Shown: positions 1 through 11,076 of the stretch, one piece after another | How the letters are laid out: each line of letters starts with the position of its first letter | Numbering within the stretch: position 1 is the stretch's first letter | Origin: Flammulina velutipes | Taxonomy: Eukaryota > Basidiomycota > Agaricomycetes > Agaricales > Physalacriaceae | Reading direction: 5' to 3' | Length of the DNA: 64,000 bases | NCBI GenBank assembly: GCA_011800155.1 | Contig: CM022373.1 | Coordinates: 1,860,001 to 1,924,000 of the forward strand | Translations under genes and position numbers: made by a program | The notes under the pieces: generated by a model | Database searches by the model: none | What the model saw: only the letters and a program-made list of their open reading frames with translations | Told to the model about the DNA's origin: nothing

Positions 1-3000
1 GATCGCTCGGAGAACTTGAATGATGGGGGTAATGCCACTACCACCACAAATCATGCCCACATGTCGCGTTCGAATTGTTTGGCCTCTCCAATTGGCCTGT
101 CCATCTCCCAGCCACACGAAAGAGCCAAAAGGGCCTTTCATCTCGACTTCTTCTCCGATTTCCAGCTCGGTAAGTCGGCTGCGAATCGTTTAGTATGATG
201 TGTGGCGTTGATTCCTGAGAGGTACCTTGTCATTTTGCCCCCAAGTGGCCAGTTGGCGGACGGAGAGTAAATTTTGACGAGTAAGTCAACATGGCCGCAT
301 TCTTCATGGGGTGACACAGGCGTATACGCTCTCTGAACGAATTCCCCATCTATGTCGGTGGCCGGCCCTTCTACTTTTTGTCTTTGTCGTAAGCGGACGA
401 AGATATGCTGACCGGCAGACTGTTACAACAGAAACATAAGATATCAATCCAATCATTGTGCGAGTAACTCACAAGCCCAAACGCTTGCTTTTCGTGATCT
501 AGCAGAAATCTGAACAGTTTTGTGTCGTCGGAGACCTTCGTCACAGAGGACAGAGTGGCCTTGTTCCATTCACTAGTGGAAAGGAATACTGCTTGAGGCT
601 CTCTCTTGACTTTCAGAGACGAAGGGACCAGAGAGGTCTTGTCCCCTGCACACAAAGTGCCGATATGGAATCTGCGGGAAAAGTCAGATACTGGAACAAA
701 GAACATTGGTTTGCATACCCTTGAAGTTTTTCCCTCGCGTCGTGAGAATGTATCGCAAGGAAGTCCTCTGTCTGTTTTATTGCAGTTAGAAGATGACGAT
801 TGTTTCTCGAAAGGGTGATAGGATACTGACTGCATCTTGGCCAGCCATGATCATGATGGAATCCGGCCCACCAGGGTGTTCTTCGAGGTACTTGGTAGCA
901 TCATAGACTACGAGCGCAAGATGCGTCAGAGCGGAACAGTGCTCATATGGCAATGTATCATACCTTCCCCGTTCATGATAAACCACGGCTCCGGCGCATT
1001 TCGATGCTTCTGCAGTTCCTCTATTATAATGCTTCGGTTTATTCCAGGTTTAATCATAATCGGTGCCTTTGGCTCAATGGGAGGCGATGGCGTCGCGAAG
1101 TTGTCCATATTGGCCCTTGTTCGGAAAACGGGCTTTAGGATGTCCTTCCCTTCCATCTTCATGCGTTCCATCCATCCTCCAGGATTGTTACCAGCTAATG
1201 TTGGATGTTCAAATTGCAGCATGCCGTCCGTTTTGTGAATCGCTACCCGGAACCACCAGTTACTAAGAACAACGAGGTGAGTAAGGAAAGTTTAAAGCGG
1301 GGGTCGCCCACCAACTTCATCATCGATAAGACGTTCCAATCTAGCAGAGTCAGCTAAAGGTACCCGCCTCACTGATGTGAAGACGGGACATACACATATC
1401 TCTAGGCTGGAGCGCCAATGCCGCGTCCATTGCTCGGACCATAATGGCGGATGCTTCGCCAAGAAGATACATTGGGATAGTATAAGACCAGAAGCACCAG
1501 CAGAATGACTGGTCGTCGCCATCCAGTAAAGCGTTTGCCCTGACGCCATCCTCGGGACTGAAGGAGGATAAGAGTAAGCATACGCATTGAACGTAGCATT
1601 ATCTGCACTGACTAGGTAATATCAGCCAGAGTCCAAGTGTCTCCTTCATCGAAAGAGACCTCGACGCGAGTAACACGACGCCCACCGCCGGCATAGGCGT
1701 AACCTTCTATAGTGTATTCTTCGACCGAATCTAACTTCGCTCTTTCTCCGTGCCTTGGAACTGCTATGGCTGAGTTGACGTTCAAATCGTTGATCATATA
1801 GTTCTGGTTGTACCACCTGAAGTATTCACTTCAGTGAGGTGCTCTATATCTCAGCACGTTAATCACCAATGCATTTCCTTCCGCGCTTGTTCGGGAAGAA
1901 CCTGCGTGGGCAAGACCTTGTTGTCATGAAACTGGGAATGATTGGGTCAAAGAACATAAGACAAAGTGAATGGACAGAACAAACGAACATGTAAATAGTG
2001 CTGAGATTCTTCCGCCGAGACGATAATCTTCTTCAGCCACTTGACGCTACGTCCGCCGATCTGTCCTGGAACGACTAGTCTGACAGGATAACCATGATCA
2101 GGTGGAAGAGGGTGTCCATTCATCGCCCAAGATATAAGCATGCCCTTCGACTTATCGGACGACCAATCGTATCGCTGGCTGGTACCGTAGGGACCACGAG
2201 GTAATGAGTCGGCTCCTTCGAAGATGACATGCTTTGGACGTCCGACTTTGCCTACCGCCTCCAAAAGATCTGCAAGGTATACTCCAGTAAAAAGCGCCGT
2301 AGAAAGCTGTCGAAAATAGAACATGAGAATCTCCTAGCCTAAGAATAGAAAGAAATGGCACATACCCCAGCAGCGCCCCAGTCGAAACCGAGTCCCTTCC
2401 TAACAACATTCTGTTCTTTCCGTCGGTCTAGAATGAGCGTCAACGATTTGCTCCACAGGACCGATTCAAGGATCTTTATTACTCACTTCCGGCGCAGACT
2501 AGAGTCACAGGAAACGTAACGACCGGGAATTTGGTCTGGAGGTCTGCAAGCGACAACTGAATGGGTGACTTGACGAGGCTGTAGTTTGGAGTCAGCACAG
2601 CAACATATAACACAAATAGTCGTGCACACCCTTCAATCGAGATGAGCCAACTCGTAGCATCGTCTACTTTGGGCGTCGCGCCATGAGTGCGTACATAGAA
2701 GAGTTCTGCAGGAGTAAGGAAGCCCTAGTATTGTTTATCATTGATTGCTCTGAGACCCAGGTTGTTCAGCGCACTGACTGCAGTATAGAGATCCTCCAGT
2801 CTTGCCTCAGCGTTGAAGGGATGCTATACATAGTAGGCCTGATCAATCGTGCTGCGCAGAAGAACGTTACACACCTTGCCCGTGAGGCGAATCATTCTTT
2901 TATCCCGCTTTACCCAATCATCTGGCGTTACATTAACAGTGTCGACTGGGGTCGACTCTTGCCCACGGACATGTAAAACCTTGGGGTCTTCGGTTTGTGA

Positions 3001-3033
3001 GCCATTGGTCAGACAAATAGTACCCATCTGCAT
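1..3033 (-). CDS. niaD: Nitrate reductase (NAD(P)H), 3' end cut by window edge
   Basis: Assimilatory nitrate reductase, reducing nitrate to nitrite in the cytosol with Mo-cofactor, haem and FAD. Reading from the ATG at 3033: a Moco/sulfite-oxidase-type domain with the VTLVCAG segment carrying the Mo-ligand Cys (near nt 2485), GQIGGRSVKWL (near 2050), a Moco dimerisation domain with GNNPGGWMER (near 1190), a cytochrome b5 domain with the haem HPGG (near 870), an FAD domain, and the nucleotide-binding GGSGITPI motif at about nt 20-46, where the gene leaves the window. Several short introns interrupt it. An apparent in-frame TAG near 2727 falls inside an intron (donor GTCAGT, acceptor CTAG) whose removal gives the family-like LYTAGFLTPAELFYVR. 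The nitrate transporter lies 150 bp upstream on the same strand. Identification is firm; individual splice sites are my reading. Confidence 0.93.
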
Positions 3034-3071
3034 GAAGACAAAGATTGAGTTTCAGAGGTAGACAACGACAA

Positions 3072-3091
3072 AGATAAGAGAGACGTTATCT
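3072..3091. promoter_or_regulatory. Two GATA-type (HGATAR) sites before nitrate reductase
   Basis: AGATAA at 3072-3077 and TTATCT (AGATAA on the minus strand) at 3086-3091 lie 39-58 bp upstream of the nitrate reductase ATG, in the 150-bp gap after the transporter stop. Paired HGATAR sites are the known target of AreA/NIT2-type nitrogen regulators. That they work here is inference from sequence and position. Confidence 0.45.
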
Positions 3092-3183
3092 ACAGTAGTC
3101 TTGTGGGAAACCACATCTGATGATGGTGTGGACCTCGTTCAATACGTTACTACTTCAGCCTAATTGCCCTATCAATGGAGCGG

Positions 3184-4956
3184 TCAAGCCACGGGGCAAG
3201 GAAAGAAGAGAAGGAGGATATTGATCACAAGAGCGAATGCACCAGAAAAGACCCACGCCACACCCCTGGATGGTTGGAATCGAAATATTAACGCAAACCT
3301 ATTGAGTGCGACCTATTATTGAGATTCTAGAAAAATGAGTGCATCTGACAGACTCACCAGATGCCCCCAACATTTCCAAACGCGCCAGCAAGGCCTGTCC
3401 TGGAACAATAACGATGAGATCACCGATCTATAGTACTCTGGAAGAATACCCACATAGTCCCATTGTGCGAACAATTGCAGTGAGGGATAAGAGAGAACGT
3501 CGCTCCATTCGCCATTTCGCTGGTCACCGCAAGGAACACGATAAACACCACGATCGGTGCTATCCCAGGAGCGGGAGATGATTGCAGATATTTACCAAAG
3601 CCAATGGTGAAGACACCTTGGAGCGCGCCAAGCGTCAGACAGCAGTACTTCTTAGCTTTGATACCAAACTTCGCGTAGAGGCGATCGGCCACGTAGCCCC
3701 CCAGAGGTCGTGTAAAAACATTCAAGAAACCATAGAGGGATGCAATGTAGCCAGCGTTTATCTCACCCAATCCGGGGTGAACATTCAGGATAGTGCTGGC
3801 CAGCGTGGCATCGACTGCGAGCTCAAAGCCGAAAGTTGTCATGCTATGAATTGAGGTTACACTCTTGCCATCGTTAGGAAGATGGTGCGTACTAGGCGAG
3901 CGTCGGAAGCCACGTCAATGGGTTTCCCAGCATTTTGAGTCCATCATCCAGCGTTAAAGGCTCGTTGACAGCTACGACAACCTCCGACACAGGAACTTCG
4001 CCCTTCATCTTGTCCGCCTCCAAGTCGATTGCCTCTCCCCCAGGTTGATTGTCATGCCTGTGAACGGAGGACGGGGTGTTAGACAAGAGCGGAACTATTA
4101 TTAGTATGCTCGCTTGCCTTTGAGCCCATTTCCCCTTGGGGTGATCCGTTCCAAACACCACGGTGATCAAAGCAACAAAAAGCAACGCGGGGACTGGTAC
4201 GATGGCAAAGGCCACCCTCCATGCCTTATGCGTACCCATCTTCGAACGTAAATGGTCGTACAGCGAGACCATGATAGCATAGGTTGCACCACCGCCAACA
4301 TTTCCCCAGCCGGCGACCAAGGCATTAGCTGTTCCGACGATGCTCTGGTCATTTATGAGTTGATAGTAATACATCGAGAAGGGACGATATTGCCTACTTT
4401 ATCAAAGAAGGCGGAAGTCCATGCTTCACGGATATAAGTATCGTCATAGTTGACAGAGATAAGAGCAACGACTGACCTTGACAAGGGACAAAGGTGCCAC
4501 CCAGAATACCAATGAAGAACCGAACGGTATATAGACCTCCCGCAGTGCTGACAGTACCCGCTAATCCAGATGGGATTGCACCGATAACTAGCAAGGAAGC
4601 CATGACTAGACGTGGTCCGAAGCGGTCTACGGCAGGGCCAGTAATCAGACGAACGATGAGAGTCGCACAAAGAGCGACAATATTGGAGTTGGCGATTTGC
4701 TTTGGCGTCAATCCCAGGTCCGTACGAATTGCTTCAGGGATCAATGGTGCAAATGCGAACCAACTGAGTGGAAGAGATTGTGAGGACAGTAGCACCAGGA
4801 AAAACCGAAAAAACCGTACCTCATAAAGGCAACAAAAAATCCCAGCCATGAGAGATGAAAATTTATGATATACGGAGAGCGCAAATTGAAGATGGGCAAT
4901 GTACAAGACTTCGAGTTGAGTTGGTTGACAATGGGTTTAGCCCACAGAGATTGCAT
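3184..4956 (-). CDS. nrt2: High-affinity nitrate/nitrite transporter, NNP family (MFS)
   Basis: Plasma-membrane nitrate/proton symporter of the NRT2/CrnA type. Exon 1 (ATG 4956 to 4820) encodes [11 protein letters not shown] and [12 protein letters not shown], and joins through GT 4819 / AG 4764 to [20 protein letters not shown], the conserved amino end of the family. Both NNP signatures are visible: GGTFVPCQ after TM5 and [12 protein letters not shown] in the second half. Later exons carry [13 protein letters not shown], and the last transmembrane segment ends at a TGA at 3184. An upstream in-frame ATG at 4998 is possible, but 4956 matches family length better. It lies 150 bp upstream of nitrate reductase and 123 bp from the LYR gene; nitrite reductase is not in the window and may lie to the left. 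Confidence 0.93.
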
Positions 4957-5044
4957 GTTGGAGCGTGAAGGGTAGAGGTTGAGCGGACATATATGCATAA
5001 TAAATACGTGAACAACTGAATTCGAGGATGAGAATGATCTAGCC

Positions 5045-5061
5045 TTATCAGAAGAAGATAA
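5045..5061. promoter_or_regulatory. Two GATA-type sites before the nitrate transporter
   Basis: TTATCA (TGATAA on the minus strand) at 5045-5050 and AGATAA at 5056-5061 lie about 90-105 bp upstream of the transporter ATG, inside a gap of only 123 bp. The same pairing occurs before nitrate reductase, as expected for co-regulation by a GATA nitrogen regulator. Function is inferred. Confidence 0.45.
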
Positions 5062-5079
5062 ACGTACAAGATAGAGCCT

Positions 5080-6470
5080 TTAAGCGGAACTTTCCCTACG
5101 ACGTCTACGGTTTTCTTGCTCAATGGCTCTCCACCGGTCTTTGGTAATCTGTTGAATTGCATCCGATATCCACCTCCCTTCTTCGACACTCCAGCGCATT
5201 GTGCCTTGCTTGGTCTCCTTTATCTCCCCGTCGCGTCTTTTTAGCGCAAAGCCCTTGCGAGCCTTGAGCATTCCCAGGTATCCAACTTCTGAAACGCCTC
5301 GTCTAACATATTTGTCCTCCTCTCTACATTTGGGTGATAGTTGCGCCAAGACGTGCGCAGGAGGTCCTTGTCGACGTCTCTCAATGGTGGAACGGAGAAC
5401 TTCGCCCTTTCGTTCTCGCATGCGCTGCCTGGCCTTGTTGATGATCTTCTCCCGTCGGGCTTGGATGACCTGGTCGAAAAGTGATTGGGGAATAGGTGTT
5501 TGGCATCGTCGATAGCATGCTTCAAACCATGCAGTGATACGCGCATGTTCTGCCTTGATGGGTGCGGCTGGGTTCAAGTTGGTAAATGTAATGATGTGAG
5601 ACAATGGCGAACGTACTCCATTCATCCACGTATGCCGCGTATATCTGCTTTGTCGGATCCTTGATTAGTTTGGCTTCCAACTGCGCTTCGAAGTTCATCT
5701 GTTTCGAGGCTTCTTTGATTTCTCTATGCTTGGCAAACCTGTCTGAAGGTAAGAAGCGCAGATGAGGACGTGCGTTCGACTTACTTTGTGATGTATTTCT
5801 TTCGTCTGAAGCGGATCAGTCCAGTAATATGGTCAGGCTGGGGCTTCAAGCGAGGTAGAGGACCATTGTAGAGCGTAGCATGCATGAAGCCGCCAGTCAT
5901 AATTGGACGATGAAACATTTTCCTTCGCCATTCCTATGTATATCAGCCTATGACTCGCCAGGAAAAACAAGGAATGTGTTCACAATCTCATTCTGCTCTT
6001 GTTCGAGGTATCGGGCTTTGGCTCGTTTGCCTTGAATTAGTCGATCATATCGTTGAATGAGTTTTTGGGTCCTGTCCTCAGACTTAGCGGCCGCGAGTGT
6101 CTCCTGAAGCTATATGGGAATTATTTAGAACAAGAGCGTGTGACAACGTAAGGAACGTACGCGATAGGCCTGCAGCAATACTTTGGTGACCTCCTTGGTA
6201 CTGGTTAAATGTCTGTTCTCGCGAAACAATAGGCCTATCCTGAAGTAAATCTATGCTCGATTAGGAATGCATTTCGATGCGAGACAAGCGTACGTTTTCT
6301 GTCGGAGCAAGGCGTAGTAATGAGCGATACAAGTGTAGTGTCGGCAGACGATGGGCTTGGAGCTTCCAGAACGGTAATTTGGGGCGAGCTCGTCGCGTCG
6401 CGGACACTGCCTCTGCCAGCGAGGAGCGAAATAAAGGTGATCCTACAGCATGCGGGAGCTGGATCGACAT
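5080..6470 (-). CDS. LYR-motif (Complex1_LYR) protein, probably mitochondrial
   Basis: Starts at ATG 6470. Exon 1 ends with HLYRSLLRLAPTENV, the L-Y-R tripeptide and following leucine pattern of the Complex1_LYR family, which bind the acyl carrier protein and assist Fe-S or respiratory complex assembly in mitochondria. Following exons give a basic helical segment (HLTSTKEVTKVLLQAYR, then RYDRLIQGKRAKARYLEQEQ) and MFHRPIMTGGFMHATLYNGP; the last long exon (to 5080) is highly charged and ends RRRRESSA. The basic N-terminus before the LYR motif would suit a mitochondrial presequence. Longer than the classical small LYR proteins, so this is one of the extended fungal forms; its specific client is not evident. 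The stop lies 123 bp from the nitrate transporter start. Confidence 0.7.
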
Positions 6471-6550
6471 GGACAAGGTCAACACGCGATTCGTGGGAAA
6501 TACAGCACGTGGCAATAAATTATGAGGCGCAAATAAAAGCGGTAAATAAT

Positions 6551-6911
6551 AGTGCTCCTCATTTCTTAATTTATTGGCTTCAGTTTATTTGCCACGCCAA
6601 CGGCAGGTCCGGGCCATTTCCCGATAGTCCGTTCCAGGCCTCTTCAAGGATTTTGAACCAGTTGGGGGCGCCGTGGAGAGAGAAAGCGCAAAAGCTCGCC
6701 GTTTCGTGTCGTTCAAGTTCGAGAAGCGATGAGCAGACATTCCCCACATTCCCCTTCATTCTGGCTACAATAAGGTATAAAATTCATCGATAACCTTCAC
6801 TACCATTTCGACTCTAAGCTTGTATCCAAGGTGAAGGCGTTTCGATCTCCGCTGATGCCCAACACGCGCACAAATAAACTGGAGGCCAATAAATTAAGAA
6901 ATGAGGACACT
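6551..6911. repeat. Long inverted repeat, arms 6551-6592 and 6871-6911
   Basis: The left arm (TCCTCATTTCTTAATTTATT onward) is repeated as its near-perfect reverse complement at the right arm, over about 38 bp with a one- to two-base difference in the middle. The arms are separated by about 280 bp. It forms the left third of the candidate TIR element and could be a smaller MITE nested in it. Confidence 0.75.
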
Positions 6912-7259
6912 ACAAAACGCGGACCAGGTTATTGTCACCCGAAATGTCACCCGGTTGTCGGTTTAAGTAGCCTTGGTATCCTGGTCAAAGTAAACCGTTC
7001 GTCACCCGTTTTCCGTGCCATCAGAATGTCGTCCATTTAAACCGGTAAACGGGGCGAGGTCACCCCGTTAAACTAGGTAGGCTGCACCGTCAACCAGGGC
7101 ATTTTCCACAGTTTTAAGAGAGGGCTTTCAGGGAACACACACAGTGTAATGCATACAGGGGGCACCAGAAAGACACAGATGAATGTATTCAGAAAAAGCT
7201 ACATATACATGGTTGGATATATAGCTAGGAATGTGGGTAATCAGAGCTAGAGGCAAAAC

Positions 7260-7744
7260 AGCGCCTGATAAATTGTGATGATGAGCCCCAACCTATGAGG
7301 ATATGAAGACTGAATCAGCAGATGAAGTAAAAGATTGAACAATACTCACATTGGTCTTTGGAGTTCCGAATCGACGTGCATGTTGGTAATCAATATCTTC
7401 TGCAAAGTGGATGGATAAGTATCGGTAGAGGTTGTTCCGATAACGACGCACCAAGACTCATGAGAGTCATTTTGCTTTACATTTAGACCCGTATTGAAAG
7501 TCGCTCACATTTCGGGGGAAGTTGGCGCGTAAACGGGGATCTTCTACAAAGAATGGAAATATCAGTATAAGCAAAGGTTATCACGAAGATAACGCACCAG
7601 GCAATGCTCATAGATAGTCATCGTGCTCTGCAGATACTCCCAGTTGTTTTTTCCGATGTTGGCGGGCAGGCAATATGGCGGTGAGAGGGAAAGAAGGGCA
7701 TCGCGCTGATCGAGCGGACTTCGAAGTTTTGATTCAACATACAC
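7260..7744 (-). pseudogene. Spliced gene remnant inside the TIR element
   Basis: On the minus strand there are protein-like stretches separated by intron-like sequence: ANIGKNNWEYLQSTMTIYEH (about 7600-7680), then a segment giving RYRNNLYRYLSIHFAEDIDY (about 7375-7450), with GTGCGT and GTGAGT donors and CAG/TAG acceptors at plausible places. No ATG is available for the first segment and I could not join the pieces into one open frame. It looks like a captured or decayed host gene fragment; family not recognised. Confidence 0.3.
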
Positions 7745-8180
7745 GTGACCGCACGACTTGGGTGAATTTTGTCAATTCCTGTGTATACCATGGCCATGGT
7801 GCTCCCTCAGGCCTCAGCCACTGGCCACTATGCACCGCTAATTACTTGAAATGTGAAAATATGTGTATGATAAGATATCACTATCATTTAAAGCATCCAT
7901 TCAGCACCTAGCATCTTAACCCGTTTTCCGGGTGAATGGGCGGACACCGGTTTCCGGGTCATTACCGAGTTAAGTCTTGTCGGCGCCATTTACCGGTTGA
8001 AATCCACCTGCCTCACTGTCACTCGGTTTAACCCGTTTGGCGAGTAACGAGTGACTTTCCCCCGCCCACCGAGTGACTTCCACCTGGTCTCGGGTTCATA
8101 GTGGGAGCACTAATAATGATAAGGTAGATATAAAAATGCGCGGCCAACGAGTGTCTAAAAAGTTGATAAAAATGGTACCA

Positions 8181-9391
8181 TTATCCCTGTACCCTAGCAT
8201 GCCATCCCCATACATAGAAACGGGTGGGATCTTCCAGCCATAGCTCCATTACGAGGCGATCCTCCATAGGTCTGCCTTTCCAAAGGTCTAGCCACTTCTG
8301 CACCCATGCCTTGAACATTTCGGCGTCTGCAAGTGCTCCGTAGCACATAGCAATGACCTCCATGTGACGGCGCGCTTCGAAGAGCTGTAGCCCTTCCGAT
8401 TCTCGTAGCTCCAACGCCTTCGTAGCCATCGTGATGAGATGGTCATCCGGCAGGTCGGAAGAGTAGCACCATTCTTCGAAAGTCGGCATACGCTTTACAA
8501 CATTTCGAAGGTTTGATCGCGCCGTATTACTTTGCTCGTGGTCTGGTTCGGTGCAAGTTGGACAAAGGCAGTCAAACCCAAATCGAGAGGCGAGTTTTTC
8601 ACGTCTTTGACCGTAGCTGATGCACGAATCGATGTACTGGATGTTGATCTCCTCGCCTTTTGAGATGGGTCGCACGGCCTCCAAGATGACGCTGAATGTC
8701 TTCGGATCCCATGTCCAGTGGGCGTTTGGGGAACAACTATACACCGTCAGATGGTTCAATATACCAAAGATAGACGAACACACCTATGATTACATCGGCT
8801 CAGATTTAAGAACACAGCATAGTGATCCACAGTGCCACTGGTCGCAGGTAGTTGCACTTCAACGGCGTTGGTCTGCATGATACCCTCGGTATCCTTTGCA
8901 AACTCGTAACGCTTTGAATTAGCCAGCATCTTCAGCTGGACGAGTTCCTTTGGTCCTAATAGTCCAGATATGTCGCCAGAAGTCTTTGCCGCCACCAGTA
9001 GAGGGTGCTCTGTAAAGATTATAGTCCCAGCAGCAAGAGGACGTCGGGCAAAGATGCCAAGACCTTTATGGACAGCAGTCCGTATAGAAAAGGCAGGAGA
9101 TGTATGTTTAGCGCGTAGTGGTGGAGGGAATGTTGAAGGAAGGAGGCGATTGATATCGGTGTGTAGTAGGGTGGCACAGGTGAAATTGGAATCGTCAAAA
9201 CGAATGTTTCTGGGGACGAAGGGAGATCGTTCCACGATCGGCGTCGTAGCGTAAATGCGATCCCGCGAGTATGTCCCGGCCGGCGGGTAAGAAGAATAAG
9301 AATAAGAATGAAGACCCATTGCTTGAGCAGTGGCGAGTGCAGGACAGGGTAGAATGCTTGTTGATGAGCCATCGCAGGCTGATCCAAGCAT
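8181..9391 (-). CDS. SET-domain protein (SMYD-like lysine methyltransferase family)
   Basis: Two exons: 9391-8784 and 8736-8181, joined as RCNH + SCSPNAHW by a 47-nt GT-AG intron. The SET core runs from FSIRTAVHKGLGIFARRPL (N-terminal SET motif, with G-G-F/I-A) through SRCNHSCSPNAHW (equivalent of the NHSCxPN catalytic/SAM motif) to KGEEINIQYIDSC (GEEI..Y motif). A post-SET cysteine cluster CLCPTC follows. The first 75 or so residues are Ser/Tyr/Pro-rich and no MYND zinc finger is seen. Many such proteins are present in mushroom genomes; substrate (histone or other) cannot be told. Length about 387 aa. Confidence 0.85.
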
Positions 9392-9907
9392 TTATATTCC
9401 GTCAAAGGCAGGCTAGATTTTGACGCCTACAAAGAGTTTCAAGCAACAATGGCTGTGAAGACAAGCACCTCGCACGCGCACAAAGGCGCGATCACTCGTT
9501 CAAAGCGTCCATCCTGATGCCTGACACGAGTTTTAAGTGTGTATGCACGTCCGACTGCAACGTGGTGGGTAGTGCATGTGTTATTGGGATTGCTGCGAGA
9601 GGCAGTGAATAAGCCTTCGTATGGTCTTGGGCGTTAACATTGAAAGAGAAAAAACTCACGCGGTGCTCTGTAAACGGTCCCAACGCAAAAGCAATCATAG
9701 GTCCAGGCAAGGTTTCCTCATCCACACAGGCACCAGAAGACTGGTAGCAGACACTGTTGTCACTGCAGCGTATTGTGCAACAATGTACTGCCTGAAGTTG
9801 CAAGACGCTCGAGCAAAGTTTCGGTCGATGAATGCTTGTAAGTGACGGACGACCCTGAGTCTATACGATTGTTTACCCAATGACATAAACGCTGTGGGGA
9901 CGGAGAC
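9392..9907. other. Intergenic, nothing recognised
   Basis: Promoter side of the SET gene and 3' side of the F-box-like gene. Minus-strand open stretches here have intron-like edges but close within a few codons when joined, so no gene is called. Confidence 0.5.
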
Positions 9908-11076
9908 TCACTCGGATTCGAACTCCTCATACATTAATCCTCGGTGTGTGATTATAGCGAGGCCGGAAACCCCTAACAGAGCATTCAGAGACAAAGAGCA
10001 AGCAAAGATTGTGGCAAGACGTACCAAGGTCAACGAGGAATCGTGAGAGTGTAGGGTATGTTCGGTTGTTTTGCGCACAGCAATACTCCTCATTCTTCAG
10101 AGGGCTTCAATTTCGGAGGAATGACGCACCGGAAACAATCATCACGCACCTTCCTACTCTCCCTTGGAGAGTCACAATCTCTTCTCCCATTTCCCAAAGA
10201 TCATCTTCTCCGTTTGCATGACGGTCTCGAAAGGGCTCTGGATCACGGACAAATACCAGCCTACGGTCATCATGCATCATGCATTTCACAATAGCATCGC
10301 GCGTGGGTAGAGGATCTGGAGCAAAGAGGAAGACCAGGAGGAAAAGCCGCAGATTCCCACAATGGTCCAAGATATGTTCAATGGCGTGTGAGAGCTTCGA
10401 TGGGTCCCGAATCTCGACTGGGGAGGCATGAGCTTTGAAGTCCACGGAGATATGGCTGAGCGATGCGAGTAGCTCAAAGCCAACCCACAACGACCAATCT
10501 ATCCAGTCATTCATAACAGAGAGGTGCGTCACGTAACTGAATGCGGCCAATCGAAAATCGGGGGAGATGACATGGGCGGTCCGTGGGAAATGCATGCTAA
10601 GATGGGAAGGCCTCAGGCCAGAAACAAGCTTTTCTAAAGCTGTAGATGGATAGTTGGACACGGCCGGAAGCATGAGCTCGCGACTCGGCACGAAAAACAT
10701 TGTTAGATGGGTGATATCCTTGCAGATCTCCAGGATAGTGGCCATATGGTCGATATCCGAGGAGCTTGCAGCTACGCTGAGGGATATGGATTTAACATGC
10801 ATCCGATAGAACGAACGATCTTGACTGCTAGATGACAGTAGTGTGCGCAAAAATAGTCGGCTTGTGCGCTTTCTAAGAAGGCTTACAGATTCATAGAGTA
10901 CAGGGTCAACCCTAGAGATTAGATTTCTCAATGGGTGCATCCTGATGAACGTATTGAAAGACTCGCCATTCTCGTACCCAACGCGCTGTAAGAACCAGAG
11001 TCAACGCAGTCCTTTTGTCCATTCGCGCGGCATCCTCCAGGATGCATCTCAGCAGATCGAGCGGTAACTGTTTCAT
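9908..11076 (-). CDS. F-box-like hypothetical protein
   Basis: ATG 11076 gives MKQLPLDLLRCILEDAARMD, a Leu/Pro-rich start with the LPxDLLxxILE pattern of mushroom F-box proteins. The main exon (about 10920-10150) has WVDPVLYESVSL-like sequence (here RVDPVLYESVSLL), followed by a long region with irregular leucine repeats typical of this large, poorly conserved agaric family. An intron near 10150-10110 (donor GTGCGT) and one near 10020-9970 join a tail ending MYEEFESE at a TGA at 9908. The join of exon 1 to exon 2 is unresolved: the obvious GT-AG pair leaves the frame one base out, so either another splice site is used or the first exon is broken. Presumed substrate adaptor of SCF ligases; no target evident. 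Confidence 0.5.

Larger units (their letters stand above)
6551..8111. mobile_element. Non-autonomous TIR element with 6-bp target duplication (candidate)
   Basis: The left end AGTGCTCC at 6551-6558 is matched by GGAGCACT at 8104-8111, and both are flanked by AATAAT (6545-6550 and 8112-8117). Subterminal regions (about 6934-7080 and 7915-8085) both carry several copies of GTCAC(C/T)CG in opposite orientation. No transposase frame is visible. The repeat terminus and direct flanks are seen in the sequence; that they form one element is inference, because the perfect TIR is short and the flanking repeat is AT-only. Superfamily not assigned. Confidence 0.45.

Noticed and set aside
2700..2780. In-frame TAG in the nitrate reductase N-terminal region
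   Set aside because: Falls inside a 50-nt GT-AG intron; removal gives the conserved LYTAGFLTPAELFYVR, so the gene is not broken there.
6550..6912. A 363-bp TAGTG...CACTA MITE or CACTA-family element
   Set aside because: No matching flanking duplication for these ends, and the CACTA ends are in the inverse orientation; the larger 6551-8111 interval has matching AATAAT flanks.
9840..9910. A 20-nt intron joining the F-box-like gene to VYVIG and a stop
   Set aside because: Too short for splicing; the frame ends naturally at the TGA at 9908.
9908..9930. tRNA-like T-loop (GAGTTCGAATCC on the minus strand)
   Set aside because: The stem does not pair and no anticodon or D arm is found upstream; it lies in a plausible exon end (YEEFESE).
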